From Favolaschia claudopus (taxonomy: Eukaryota; Basidiomycota; Agaricomycetes; Agaricales; Mycenaceae), in contig JAWWNJ010000045.1 of the NCBI GenBank assembly GCA_037176885.1, forward strand, positions 1,364,001 through 1,428,000: a stretch of 64,000 nt of DNA. The letters run 5' to 3'. Made by a program: the position numbers and the translations under genes. Below the pieces are notes generated by a model. That model did not search any database. It had not been told where the DNA came from and saw only the letters and a program-made list of their open reading frames with translations. Below are positions 23,047 to 35,082 of this stretch, piece after piece. Position 1 is the stretch's first letter. Each line of letters starts with the position of its first letter.

Positions 23047-24236
23047 TGGCGTCCCTAGGAAGGCTATCCCAGTGCAACTTCCGTGCTATATGAACGGTAA
23101 ATGATTTCATGGCCCTCTTTATGCTAGCTTCGGCCCGTTCGATTCCCCTAAATTTACACAGGTACACCACCTGCCCCGTGGTATCAAGATGGGCGTATTT
23201 CTGCTGTATCACGAGAGGAAGACTTCGTAAAGTTATCTGTCTATGTTCTCATCTATGAATGCTTATCAGACAGGCCTATTCCTTATATTCAGGTAAACCA
23301 TTTTAAGCAGCGGTCTCGGGAGAAATTCACCCGCAATGATTTTTGTAATTGCGCGACGAATAGGCGAAGGCGAATCGAAGTAGGAAAATGGTAAGTACTG
23401 AACTCAGTCACGACTTCCGCTCGCCTTCGATCGCATTCATGGGACTTGACCAGTTCGAATGCAGGGCTCCGAGACTCTTCCTCCAGCCCGCACGGTACCT
23501 GAGTCTTTCTCCGGGTTGCCTTAATTCCCGAACGAGGCTCGACTTCTGAAGTCAAGAAGTAGCGCCTTCGGCCGGGCCGTGGAAAGCACAATCCGATAGG
23601 GTCCCAGAACTACCGTGGCGACCTTCAAGTGAACCGCATGTATGATGGAGAAGAGAAGTCGATGCTGGCATCCCGCAAGAGCTCAGTCAATGACGACGAC
23701 TCCAAGTGAAAGGAGGAATCTGAGAGTCTCTGAAAATCGAAAAGGTTCAACTCTCCAAGCACGGGTAGGTTTCCGGACCCATGAAAGAGGTTGGTGGCAG
23801 CGCCACCATGGAAATGTCAAAGTCAGTTCAATTGTGTTCCTCACTGTTATAAAGATCTGTGATCTGTAGAATTGTATATTTTTGTTGACCGTGTCAAGGA
23901 GGCCATTCTTATTTCTCTCATCTCGGGTTCTGCAATTCTAACAGTGTTGCGAGGTGTTGCCTCGGCGATAGGGTGTTGTCTGGTTATCGACTCAGCGTAG
24001 GATGGGCTTCCCACTGCGCACGTGTACTCAGCTGATGGATCGCTTCCCATATTAAACGGGAAACCATGGCCAGATCCGTCAATTTCAGAGAATATCCGAC
24101 GAGGCATCATAGTAGAGCAGGTTCTTTGAGGCTACCGCACACGACTCGACGGGATTCCTTTAAAAGCGACCCGATGATCGGACCCCCGCCATTGTATGAA
24201 GGCACAGTACTAGTGGAGAACGCAGTTTTTGGACGC

Positions 24237-24255
24237 TGACTGAAAAGTTTTCAGT
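24237..24255. repeat. Palindrome gactgaaaa/ttttcagtc
   Basis: Nine-base perfect arms around a single central base. Confidence 0.7.
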
Positions 24256-24914
24256 CACTTGTCATTTCGAAGCTGTCGAAGTGCCAGAAAGTCCGAAACG
24301 GGGATTCGGGGTTTTTCCGCGCTGATAGAACTCTGAGTAGCAATGAAACGAGATCCTTGTCGAGCATCGATAAGTACTAGGAGGTATACATTTGCCGCCA
24401 GGTATGTCCCCAAGATACGAAAACATTCGACAAGACATTGGTTGTGCAGTGACGTTGAATTGGTACAACAATATAAGGAATTAATTGAACTTCCTAGAAG
24501 CAGTCGGAGAAATGGGCATCGTATGAATGCACTTTCTCTCCCCGAGACCAAGATGTCATTGCTGTCAAGAATCCCGGTGAGTGAGGACGAGTGGAGTACA
24601 CAAGGTGCTGTAACTCGTTAGAGATCGGGTAGTCCAGAGCGAAAATAAACCAGAATGAATGGTATTGCTGAGCATGAGGCAATCGCGGCACTTTAGTGCC
24701 CCAGCCGCGCACCTTTGCGTGGGTCCCAAGAATTTCGAGGCGTACATGCAGTGTTACTAATCGGGGAAAACTGTCGCAGAAGGAATGCCGTGTTGATTGC
24801 CGTCAGTCTCATTGACTTGTTTCCAACCACACTGTCCGCTGAGATCTTGATTCCGACGACCATAAAAAGGGAGTACAAAAATGGGTCGGCGCCCGCCCTT
24901 TTGCCTACTTTACG

Positions 24915-27296
24915 ATGGATACTCCGCACGTTATCCAGACCCGCAGCAAACATCTCTCATGGCTGCTGGAGACGCACCCCGTAATACAGGCTCCCCCGGC
25001 CCCCAGCGGCGACCTTCGTACTAGCTGGGCTTGGCTGGATCCGCCCTTGTCAATCGCAGAGCTAGAAGAAGAGCTCGCGGTAGAAGAGGAACGATTCCGC
25101 CGCTATGGTGGTGATGACCCACGAGACCCACCCCCGAAGACCGACCGCCAAAGTCGTCGGTTTTCTTCTGCAACAAATGCAACGGGCCAACCGCGCCCCG
25201 CGAACCGTCGGTTCTCGACGGCAACACGAGCAACCTCTGCTCTGATGGACCCGGAGGAAGTCAATTGGGATGGACCGGAAGACCCGAGTAATCCGCAAAA
25301 CTGGACCGTCAGAAGGAAATGGATCATCACAGTCATTGTTTGCATTATGACAGTGAACGTGTAAGTATCACTCTGGCATTCAATTTATCGAGGACGCGAG
25401 TCAATCGTTATGTCTAGGACATTTGCAACCTCGGCACCATCAGCTGCAACGCCTATCGTGGCCAAAGCTTTCGGGGTTTCTGTAGAGGCTGCAGATTTGA
25501 TGACGAGCATGTTTTTGTTGGGTTATGTGCTGGGGGTGCGTGGTTGAGTTTTGAATGTCGTCGATATAGCTAACTCTGTCAATAGCCCTTGGTCTGGGGT
25601 CCCGGAAGTGAACTTTACGGACGCCGCCCCATCTTTGTTTTATCGTTAACGATTTACACTCTATTCCATTTGGCCCAGGCTCTGGCGCAAAACCTCCAGA
25701 CAATGCTGATCGCCCGATTCATCGGTGGCTTCTTCGCTGTCTCCCCTCTCGTTAATGCCGGAGGTAATTAACTTTCCAATTTTTGTTCGGTCCTGACCGA
25801 ATCTCGCCAGGACTCATTGCGGATATTTGGGACACTGCCGGACGAGGACCAGCCATGAGTGTATTTACAGCTGCTGTGTTTCTGGGTCCCGGTAAGTCAC
25901 ACGGAGGTAGTTATCCAGACACGGACTAATTGGATTCTGAACAAAGTTATTGGTCCTATCGTTGGTGGCTTGTCCGTTTTATCCCCTCACCACCTCAATC
26001 GTAGCTTACCTATTTTTTCAGCATTCTTCAGAATGGATTGACTTGGCGCTGGATATTTTGGGTTGGGATGATGTTTGCCGCAGTCTGTACCGGGATCATG
26101 ATTCTTACCCTTCCCGAAACATACGCCCCGGTCATTCTTCTCAAGAAGGTGCGTCTCTTCTTTCTTTCTTCCCTGACGTTTAGCCTCATACCATACCCTC
26201 TTAGGCAAAAGCTCTTCGCAAAGCTGATCCCGTCGGGAACCGACATCTTTTCGCAGCCCACGAGAAACAAGACTGGTCATTGAAAGGCGTTACCCAACGA
26301 ACACTCTTCCGTCCATTCCAAATGATTGCCAGTGAACTCATCCTCATCCTCATCACGGTCTACCTCTCGCTCGTGTATGGCGTTCTGTACGCTCGTAAGT
26401 TTTGTTACCTCGAAACTCATTTGGCAGCGAAGATTGATTTTTGTATGCAGTATTCCAGGCTGTGCCGATCATCTTCAAGACCAAGCGAGGGTTCACTGTT
26501 TCCCAATCTGGTCTCGTTTTCGTCGGTGTCGGTGTCGGCACAACCTTTGGCGCGCTTCTGAACATATGGCTGGGACGCAACTACCCACCACTCATCAAGA
26601 AGTGGCGTGGCTTCCCTCCGCCAGAGCAACGTCTCCCCGGCGCCATGGTCGGCGGCGTATTATTCGTTATAGGTGATTCTTTTTGTCGGTATTCGATTAT
26701 ATGCCAACAACTGATCCCTTTTTCTCAGGCATTTTCTGGATGGGCTGGTCAGGGAGCTATCCTAGCGTTCCGTGGTATGTTCCGGCGCTGAGCTTGGTAA
26801 TGGTGGGCATGAGTGTCAGCATGATTTTCATCAGCTGCCTCAGTTATCTCGTGGAAACATACCTGTTGGTTCAATTCTTTTCGACGCTGAAGGCCACTGA
26901 TTCTATTTTTATACAGAATGTACAGCGCCTCTGCTTTCGCCGCTAATACTTTTTTCCGTTCTCTCGTCGCTGCGGCTTTCCCGCTTTTCACTATTCAATT
27001 TTTCACCAATGTGAGTGAATGTTCGTTTAGCCAACCACTTCTGCTTAGACGTCTTCTAGTTGGGAGTAAACTGGGCCGCGACGCTTTTAGGCGGCGTCGG
27101 TCTGCTTCTCCTCCCCTCTCCCTTCTTGTTCTACAAGTATGGCGCCCGTATCCGTGCGAATAGCCGGTTCGCGCCTTGTCTGGATTTGAAAATCGCAGAA
27201 GCCCTTGCCCAGGAGCAAGAGATGCAGCAAACGACAAAGATTCGTAGTCTTGCGGACGATCCTGGGTCGGGTGGGGATAAGACCCCTCCGGTTTAA
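24915..27296 (+). CDS. MFS drug/polyamine transporter, DHA1 type
   Basis: Twelve-helix major facilitator family exporter of the plasma membrane, of the fungal group that moves polyamines and drugs by proton antiport. Model with 11 exons: 24915..25360, 25418..25535, 25586..25763, 25811..25891, 25947..25971, 26022..26148, 26205..26394, 26451..26672, 26729..26864, 26917..27010, 27060..27296, giving 617 aa. A long hydrophilic N-terminus (about 130 residues) ends in DPSNPQNWTVRRKW, the usual lead into helix 1. Family signatures follow: GYVLGPLVWGPGSELYGRRP, then FLGPVIGPIVGG (motif C) and LTWRWIFWVG. The central loop is charged and the C-tail cytosolic. Exon 5 is only 25 bases. A CATAAAAAG element about 50 bases before the ATG supports the start. 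Substrate not predictable. Confidence 0.92.
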
Positions 27297-28224
27297 AATT
27301 CAACAAGTCAGGTAGAATAGGACAATGGCTGCTACGACATCGCGACGACATACTTAGAGGAAGGAGAGTGGATCTGTTATTTAAACTTTCCGAGCGATAC
27401 ATTAGCTTGATTAGTACTGTATATATACACTCTCGGGTATGAGAGCGGTAGATTACCACATTGTATAATACGACATATTTTCCCCTATATTTGTGCTTTC
27501 GATCGCTTTCAACCCACCTGCTGTTGTGGGTTGTGGTGTGGCCGCTGGTTCAACTTGAATCCAAGTTGGTCGATACTGTGGCACATACGGAACCCTGGAT
27601 ACAATTATTGCGGAGTGAAATCACGCTTGGATGCTGCCAGTGTCAGCAATGATTTGAACAAATGAGAACTCAGAGAAGCCCAATGTTCAACGTTCAACAT
27701 TACCCCTATTTCGATATCGGATTATCACAAAATTCACAAAAGTCAGTGGCAGCACGAACTCCTCCTTCTGTGAGATATACAGCTGCCACGGGCACTCCAT
27801 ATCATGTTTCTCAACGAATTGGCTCTCCAGATTCTCGCAACAGTCTAAGCCAGTGCCAGTGACTTTTTGGCAGATACAGTAAATTGTGCCACCAGCTCCA
27901 AGGGACCAAGTCAAGGTAGTCTCTCGCAGACATACTTACGCTATTGAACAATGTTATAAATTCTCCTCGTACCTGTGGTTGTTTTAAGCTCGAGAGGCCT
28001 AGGGCTCGGGTTGGTCGATGGGGAAGGGATTTCAAGTGAGCCTGAATTTCGCTGCTGTCGAGTCTACAGATTACGACGGGCAGAATTCGGAGTTTCATGA
28101 TTTGTGTGAGTTGAACAAATTCTAGTTCTTTCAATGTGTTTGATTTCAATCGAATTTAAATCATAACTAATATATATACTTACTACAGTAGATACAATAC
28201 CTAATACTACTTACAATGGGCCAC
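27297..28224. other. Intergenic between convergent genes
   Basis: 3' regions of the MFS gene and the Ser-rich hypothetical gene. Short unsupported frames only. Confidence 0.5.
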
Positions 28225-28914
28225 TCATCTTAATCGTCTAGCGCCTTGTCCACGAGTAAGCAGACGAGAAGAATGCCGAAGGCCCTTGGATGACTCCCCG
28301 CGACTGGCAGGCGATAGTGAAGACGCCGTTGGGGTCGTATCTCTCGCCGTAGACTGCGAGGACCGCGACTCATTGCTTTCCCTGCTCAGTTGCTGGCGCC
28401 TCCCCAGATAGCCCCACTCTTCGTCCAAGCCTCCACGCTCACTCAACGTGCTCATGCGGATAGTATGCTGCGGGATTTCTTCCTCGAGCAGCCATTTCGT
28501 CGCGGTAGGACGCTGCTGTTGGTGTTGTGGGCGATACACTCGCCGGACGACACCGGGATGCATCTGGGCCAGGGCGGGATCGTACTCCGTCGGTGCGGAG
28601 GAGGATGTGGAGGAGGAGAATGTGCTAACGGAACGAGAACGGGAACGGGAGGACGGGGACGATCCGTGGGAAGGCTGCTGACGGCTGCTGCTTGGCTGTA
28701 AAGATGCATTTGATACTTCGGAGGGTGCCCTAGACAAGGGCGAGAGGGGTGTAGGGGCGTCGAAACGGTAGACGGGAGATCGGACGCGGAGGGACGGATC
28801 TGGAACGCGCACATTTCGAGGGCGCGGGGGAATTTTTGGCACATCGCTGGGAAAGTGGGAAGGGAGGACGGGGAGGTTCGCCTCCTTGCGCATCTTTCGC
28901 GTTAGAACAGGCAT
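28225..28914 (-). CDS. Hypothetical Ser/Arg/Pro-rich protein
   Basis: Single-exon frame of 229 codons starting MPVLTRKMRKEANLPVLPSH. Composition is dominated by Ser, Arg and Pro (SSSRQQPSHGSSPSSRSRSR), so it is probably disordered. The segment TATKWLLEEEIPQHTIRMST is more conventional and may be a short ordered or binding element. No signal peptide, membrane segment or known domain is visible. The length and the strong reading frame favour a real gene, but GC-rich low-complexity DNA can also stay open by chance. Confidence 0.5.
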   Translation of the reverse strand: MPVLTRKMRKEANLPVLPSHFPSDVPKIPPRPRNVRVPDPSLRVRSPVYRFDAPTPLSPLSRAPSEVSNASLQPSSSRQQPSHGSSPSSRSRSRSVSTFSSSTSSSAPTEYDPALAQMHPGVVRRVYRPQHQQQRPTATKWLLEEEIPQHTIRMSTLSERGGLDEEWGYLGRRQQLSRESNESRSSQSTARDTTPTASSLSPASRGESSKGLRHSSRLLTRGQGARRLR

Positions 28915-29725
28915 ACAGCTGAGTGGCGGGTGGCGAATAAAAAGGGCTTTCAGATTCTGGTATTCGTTCGAGGATGCTTCAATAAATACCTTTTACTTCT
29001 TCCGAGATTAATTTGGTCAATTTATGACACTCCTTTGTCGTGGTCAAGATTCGAAAGAGCCCTTTGAGGCGTATTGATCAGATGTTATCGGATCCCTTTG
29101 AGCAACGGCTCCGCACGACTTGGGGCAGGCCCATGCTAGAATAGGCCCGTTTAGCTGAGACAAAGGCCTTGAGGGTGCCTGGGACAAGCACGTTTCCGAA
29201 CAAGGGTGCCGTGATGGAGCCACAAAGCCAAGTGAACATCGCAGACGAGGCCGGTTACCAAACGAGGGAATGCCAGTGAGTCCCAAGACAAAGCCCAAGC
29301 GGTTGCCCAGTCGGATTCAGATCAAACAGTGTGGATGTAACTCAGAAAATTTGGCTAAGAAAATCATGCCACTAGACATAAGTCCGCCGTGATAAGTACG
29401 ATAGACAGGCAACTACTCTGGTTGTATGACATTGACCGCGCAAAACCGAGCCCGCTGTCCGCAGTCCGAGTTCTGAGTCGCCGCCCAATCCGTGCTGCGC
29501 AAGGCAGTGAAGAGAACCGAACGAGAGAAAATTCAGCTGCGCCGACCGCTGATACAGCACTGGAGACGTATAGAACAGAGTCAAACGACTGCGGTGGGGG
29601 GTATACTACCAGATTAAAACGGGAAGATGGTGGTAGGAGGAAAGAACAGATCAGCACTGATCTTCCTTTCTCGGAACTATCACGTCCTACGGACTCTTAC
29701 CGCTTGCTCTCATCCATTGACTACG
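28915..29725. other. Intergenic between divergent genes
   Basis: Holds the promoters of the Ser-rich hypothetical gene (-) and fimbrin (+). No gene seen. Confidence 0.5.
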
Positions 29726-32050
29726 ATGGAGGCCCTACGACTACAAAAGAAGTACCCAGAAGTCACCCGGGAGGAGATGTTCGATCTTATAACTCGTTTC
29801 AAGTGCGTCTATGTGGTCTATTGGCGCCCCTCTGCTTAGCGGCATCTAGCGCGATTACCACCGATTCTCCTGGTCGCGTCGACAAGGCTGCCGTTCTCTC
29901 AACCCTTCAATCTAGCGGGGAGTCTTATGATTTAGCTCGCGAAACCCTTAAGAAGGTCAGCGTCGATGCTAGTGGCAAGGTAGAGCTCGAAGATTGGGTC
30001 GAGGTATGAGGTCATTGTCCGCGACTAACAATTTTTTGCTCATGGGTCGTGTAGTTGAATGTGAAGATGCGATCTGCTCGCGCGGCTCTTCCCACGAAGG
30101 CAGGAAAGGTCACTGTACAAGGTTCTAACGCGAACGTTAGCCACACGATAAACGAGGATGAGCGGACTGAATTCACAAATCACATCAACAGCGTAAGTCT
30201 CGTAGGTTTTTTATTCCAACTCACGAACAACCCAACAGGTCATTGAAAACGACCCCGACGTCAGTGGACGCTTCCCCATTCCCACCACCACCATGCAGAT
30301 TTTCGAGGAATGCAAGGACGGACTCATCCTGTGCAAACTGATCAATGACTCTGTACCTGACACCATCGATACCCGTGTCCTCAACAAACCCACCGCCCGA
30401 AAACCCCTCAATGCCTTCCAGATCACAGAAAACAACAACATTGTCATCACATCCGCCAAGGGTATAGGCTGTTCCGTTGTAAACATCGGCTCGACCGATA
30501 TAGCAGAGGGCCGCGAGCATCTCATTCTCGGTCTCATCTGGCAAGTCATCCGCCGCGGTCTCCTTGCGCAGGTCGACATCAAGCTGCACCCCGAGCTGTA
30601 CCGACTGTGCGAGGACGGGGAGACAATCGAGGATCTCCTGCGATTGACTGCCGACCAGATCTTGCTGCGTTGGTTCAACTTCCATCTCAAAGCTGCCGGA
30701 TGGAAGCGCCGGTGCGTCGCGCGCTCGTCCCGCAATTGAATCCACTCTCTGACACGGTGTCTTCAGGGTGAATAACTTCAGCCGGGACGTCATGGACGGC
30801 GAGAACTACACTGTCCTCCTCAACCAGCTCAAGCCCGAGCAATGCTCCCTTGCCCCCCTCCAAACCCGCGACCTCCGCCAGCGTGCCGAGCAGGTCCTGC
30901 AAAATGCCGCAGCCATCAACTGCCGCCGCTTCCTCACCCCCTCTTCCCTCGTCGCAGGCAACCCGCGTCTCAACCTGGCCTTCGTCGCCAACCTCTTCAA
31001 CACGCACCCGGGGCTCGAGCCTCTCGACGAGCAGGAGGCCAAGGACTACGGCGCCATCGAGGACTTTGACGCCGAGGGCGAGCGCGAGGCGCGCGTCTTC
31101 ACGCTCTGGCTCAACTCCCTCGGCGTCGAGCCGGGCGTGTTCAACCTGTTTGAGAACCTGAAGGACGGGTTGATCTTGTTGCAGGCGTACGACAAAATTC
31201 TGCCTGGAAGCGTTATCTGGCGGCGCGTGTCGAAGCCCAAGGGCGGTGTTTCGGCCGAGCCGGTGTCGTATGCGAGCGGCGGCGCGGGTGGGGACGATGA
31301 CGAGGGCGCGGATATTGGGGTGACACCGAATCAGAGCCAGCTCTCGCGTTTCAAGGCGGTGGAGAACACCAACTACGTCGTGGAGCTCGGGAAGCAGAAC
31401 GGGATGCACCTCGTTGGGACTCAGGGCGCTGACATCACGGATGGGACGAAGACACTAGTGCTAGGATTAATATGGCAGCTAATGAGGTATGTGCTTTTCT
31501 TTTTCAGCATTGCGCGTAAACGGCCAACACGGAGCAGGATGAATATCACACAAACCCTCATGAAGCTCTCCAAGTCGACCGGCGGGCGCCCGCCTACTGA
31601 TACCGACATGCTCAAATGGGCGAACACGACATGGGAGAAGTGCCCCTCGAAGTCATCCCGGACCATCCGCTCGTTCAAAGACCCGAGCATCACGACTGGG
31701 CTGTTCTTCCTCGACCTCCTGGAGGCTATACGGCCGGGGATAGTCGACCCGACGTTGGTGATCAATGTGAATGAGAATGGAGACTACGAAGATCGGAGAC
31801 AGAATGGTTAGTCGTTTTTGTGTGATATTTGCAAGGACTAACCACAACTGGTGTTCAGCCAAATTGGCCATCTCCATCGCACGTAAGATGAATGCGCTGA
31901 TCTTCCTGGTGCCCGAGGATATTGTTGATGTGCGGCCGCGGCTCGTATGTCTCCTCTCTACTGCTCCTCCATCTTCATCGGCTCACTCACCTTGTTTCGT
32001 AGATATTGACGTTCGTAGGCAGTTTGATGAGCATCGCCCAAGGCCAGTGA
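29726..32050 (+). CDS. SAC6: Fimbrin/plastin, actin-bundling protein
   Basis: Cross-links actin filaments in cortical patches and the cytokinetic ring. Model: 29726..29802, 29850..30003, 30055..30192, 30239..30711, 30767..31486, 31538..31806, 31859..31944, 32003..32050, giving 654 aa, the usual fimbrin length. The N-terminus (LQKKYPEVTREEMFDLITRF) is the degenerate EF-hand lead, then two actin-binding domains of two calponin-homology units each: CKDGLILCKLINDSVPDTID, ENNNIVITSAKGIGCSVVNI, NLKDGLILLQAYDKILPGS and NYVVELGKQNGMHLVGTQGA. It ends FLVPEDIVDVRPRL then LTFVGSLMSIAQGQ. The intron at 31487..31537 is 51 bases and open, so retention would add 17 residues. Confidence 0.95.
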
Positions 32051-32378
32051 AGGATGCAAGGTTTCTGAAGATAAAGAATAACAATAACTGTATGGTACAC
32101 AAATTTGGTTTTGTTCTGCTGGTGTTTGTATGTATGTACAGTACAGTTTCAGTACAGATCCACGGACCTAACGTATGTATTGTATGTATGTGCGGTACGT
32201 CTCTCGGAGAGGGAAGACTCGGTCGGTATTTGTATCGTATGCATTAAAGGCAAATAATACTCTTGATTCGATTCCGTGATTCAGCGCTCGCGGCGTGCAG
32301 CGACTTCATAGTGGCAGCCAAACCAGCGCTGGAGCGTCGCAAGAAGCCTCCACATACAGTGGCGAGGTGGTGATACAT
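32051..32378. other. Intergenic between convergent genes
   Basis: 3' ends of fimbrin and the DUF6533-type gene. Contains imperfect gtatgta and cagtaca repeats at about 32125-32185. No gene seen. Confidence 0.5.
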
Positions 32379-34124
32379 TCAAGCAAACGTCGGGATGACA
32401 ACCTCATTGTGGGTCCCCACAGGAGCTGATCTCCTCGACACCCTCGAGAAGACTTGGGTCGGCCATTCGATGGCGGTTTCCTGTTCTTGCGCCTTCACTC
32501 CTGTTCGCCTCACAGAGAGCGTTAGGCGCGTGATCATTATTGACGTCAAACTGCGCAAGTAACTGTGAATAATGCAGTCGGGGAGGAAACGAGCGAGAGA
32601 GGACTGACTACATGCTGGGTCTGGATGAACGCGATATAGGGGTTGTTATTAGCAAAGGTAGAAGACGAGGACATGAGAGAAGGACGGATGGAGACGCACT
32701 GTGCGTTCATGAACTTCAAACCAGGCTGTAGAATGACATCGAATGAGAAATGTATAACAGAGCAAAGGAGTCAGACGCACGCGGGCATTGATAGCGAGAG
32801 CCATCCAGACGACATTCCCCGATAAGATGACGCAGAAGTAGAGCGTGCCGTCCCTGCGGATCGTCGACACCAGGGCGTTTGCGGTTGAGGAACCTGAGAT
32901 GGAGGAGGCGGTGAAGAAGAGGGTGAGCGCCAGGACGATGCAATCGAAGGCGATGGAGGTGGAGAGGTAGGCGGTGTCCCTGGATGTGAGTACGGTGTGA
33001 GGAACGACAAAGATAATAGAGGTGGCGGTAACTGACATTTTGGGGTCTGAGTAGAGGATGCATACTTGAAAAAGGCGTATGAGAGATCAGCACTTTGTTG
33101 CTGCGCCGTGGGGGAGCTCACTCACCACGAAACGAGTCGAGGGGAATGTGTGGAAGTTCGAGCGCTGGTCGCGGACATTATAAATTATTTGGGCAGCGAG
33201 ATAGCGCGATACATACCATCATTGGTTCCGGGTAAAGACATGGCATAGAACACGATGATGCACTCGGCCAGAATCAACGACATGAGGAACGCAAAGAGGT
33301 ACCGGTTTTTATTGGAGAACGCGTACACACTATGAGTGCGGATGCGTTTGTTCGAACGATGCTTCGATAGAGCGTTGGTGAAATCAAACATACCGAAGTG
33401 AGAGAACCAGTTCGGCCGGGACGACGATTAGCAGGGTTTGTAGCCATTCCACGATTGCGAAGCGATTGCAGCTGGTAAACTTGGTCAAGACGCGGATACC
33501 GGGGCACAGCTACACTTGATACACACATCTAGCAGAAAATGGCGCTCAGTGATAAGAAGTGATCGGGAATTCGACAACATTCACCTCGTAGCTCCACAAT
33601 GGTGAAAAGTATGCTAGGCGCATCCGGGATGAGCGCAAAAAGAATTACAAGCCACCGGCCAGCGACACACCGAAGAATGTAACGATACCAAACGCCAGAG
33701 GACAGTACCGATTCTGCATCTCATGTCAGTGCATAACTGGGCAAAGAAAACGGCCACCGTACCATTACAAAAAGGTAGAACACTGAGCAGTGTAGATCAG
33801 TACGTGGATAGAGAATTGAAAACTGAGAGCTACTCACCGGTCCCTTTCTTCCCTTTCCATATCAGCTCCACCTCATCCACCAACGTCAGGAAAAAATCGA
33901 ATATGAGGATCGAAAAAATCCCCGCAAAGTACCACTACAGCGAAGGGAGAAATTGAACGGGCAGCAGGACGGCATCTGGCTGGGGAAAGTACTGACCTTG
34001 AAGGCAAGGCTAGCGATAACGGTCAGTGACGGACAATATTCAGTAATTCTCAATAAACGCACAGATCTTCCGCGAACTGAATCACATCTGGCGTTATGGG
34101 GTCCGGTGGCGGATGCGGCTGCAT
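32379..34124 (-). CDS. DUF6533-type multi-pass membrane protein
   Basis: Member of the large basidiomycete family of small multi-pass membrane proteins with an N-terminal DUF6533 domain; function unknown. Exons on the minus strand: 34063..34124, 33997..34009, 33838..33934, 33769..33782, 33649..33713, an uncertain middle exon ending at 33394, then 33217..33329, 33126..33164, 32781..33064, 32700..32725, 32612..32620, 32379..32550. Start MQPHPPPDPITPDVIQFAED, then WYFAGIFSILIFDFFLTLVD, YLFNRYCPLAFGIVTFFGVS, LLIVVPAELVLSLRVYAFSN and a C-terminal SIMITRLTLSVRR. Three exons have 9, 13 and 14 bases. The 5' edge of the middle exon (33394 to about 33560) is not resolved: no candidate acceptor keeps frame with a full-length helix. 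Confidence 0.8.
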
Positions 34125-35082
34125 GGAGCCCCCAGGAGGGGCGGTGGAAGACAGAGCGGGAAGGACTGGGGCTAGTTGCTGTTGCGTTGTATATATGTCG
34201 AGGAAAGGGCTCTGCGGAGAATTCCGAGTGCATGATAGATATGATGCACTGCGGTAATCTGCGGAGAGTCGGATATTGGTCTTACGGCCGCCGTTGCAGA
34301 GTTGCAGAGATGTTTACATCCCGAAACTTTAATCGCGGCGGTTTCCCCCAAAACCCCATGCAGCGGAACGCAAACTTGGGGCAGACGACAGATTTTGGAC
34401 TATTATCGCCATCCCCGCCCAAATTCTCCTCGAGACCAGTGTATGCGTCGAGGACTCGAGGTCTTGTGCGCGCGCGCCGTCTGCTCGGAGGAGCATCAAT
34501 GCATGAAAAAGAACCCTGATTGGCGGTCGGAAAGGAAGATAGGCATTTGCCGGAACTAAGCAGTGGCGATGCCAAGACTGTCATAGATAAACTCAGATAA
34601 ATCGGTTTCGTATACAGCGAGACTGAGCGAGTGTCAGTAGGTGTCCATGGAGGACAGGCAGAAGTGGGAATATGGTATGTACTCCTTGAAAATTTTCAAG
34701 ATTGGCTCGAATTCTGAATCAAGGGTTGGGTCCATTGACTCTGAAACTAAATCAGGGAAGGATGGATGGAAGGATTACCGACGAGGTTGCAAATATGTAG
34801 AATGGTGGGGTCCATCTATATAGAGTTCTGCAACTCAAATATGATGAGACGCCACAGATCTCTAGACCTCCGATGAACCAATCAATAGGATAGGTGGAAT
34901 GGGATAGATGATCTCAGTTTACGGTGATGTTTCTCGCACACAAGTGGGCCGAGGTTCCGACATTGGTGAAATTGTACAGTGAAATTGTACAGAGGAAGAT
35001 ATTGTTGGAAACACTCAATGGGGTGTAGCAAGGCGACATGGATATGTACCACCACAGCCAATTCCAGATGTAGGGACACGAT
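34125..35082. other. Intergenic, no gene seen
   Basis: Between the DUF6533-type gene and the HsbA-like gene. Contains a 13-base tandem duplication (tgaaattgtacag, about 34968-34993) just downstream of the HsbA-like gene. Frames present are short and unsupported. Confidence 0.5.
34968..34993. repeat. Tandem duplication of tgaaattgtacag
   Basis: Two adjacent exact 13-base copies. Confidence 0.85.

Larger units (their letters stand above)
21546..24914. other. Long gene-free interval
   Basis: 3.4 kb without a supported gene; frames are short and lack motifs. It contains a caattg microsatellite (about 22949), a hairpin at about 23016-23046, a perfect-arm palindrome at about 24237-24255, and a CATAAAAAG element at about 24862, about 50 bases before the MFS start codon. 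Confidence 0.55.

Noticed and set aside
23128..23150. gttcgattcccc, tRNA T-loop-like
   Set aside because: No complementary acceptor stem, anticodon arm or D-arm could be placed around it.
29389..29725. Upstream in-frame extensions of the fimbrin region
   Set aside because: The fimbrin N-terminus aligns well from the ATG at 29726; upstream residues are not fimbrin-like.
30687..31409. 240-codon minus-strand frame inside fimbrin
   Set aside because: Antisense to the conserved calponin-homology exon of fimbrin.
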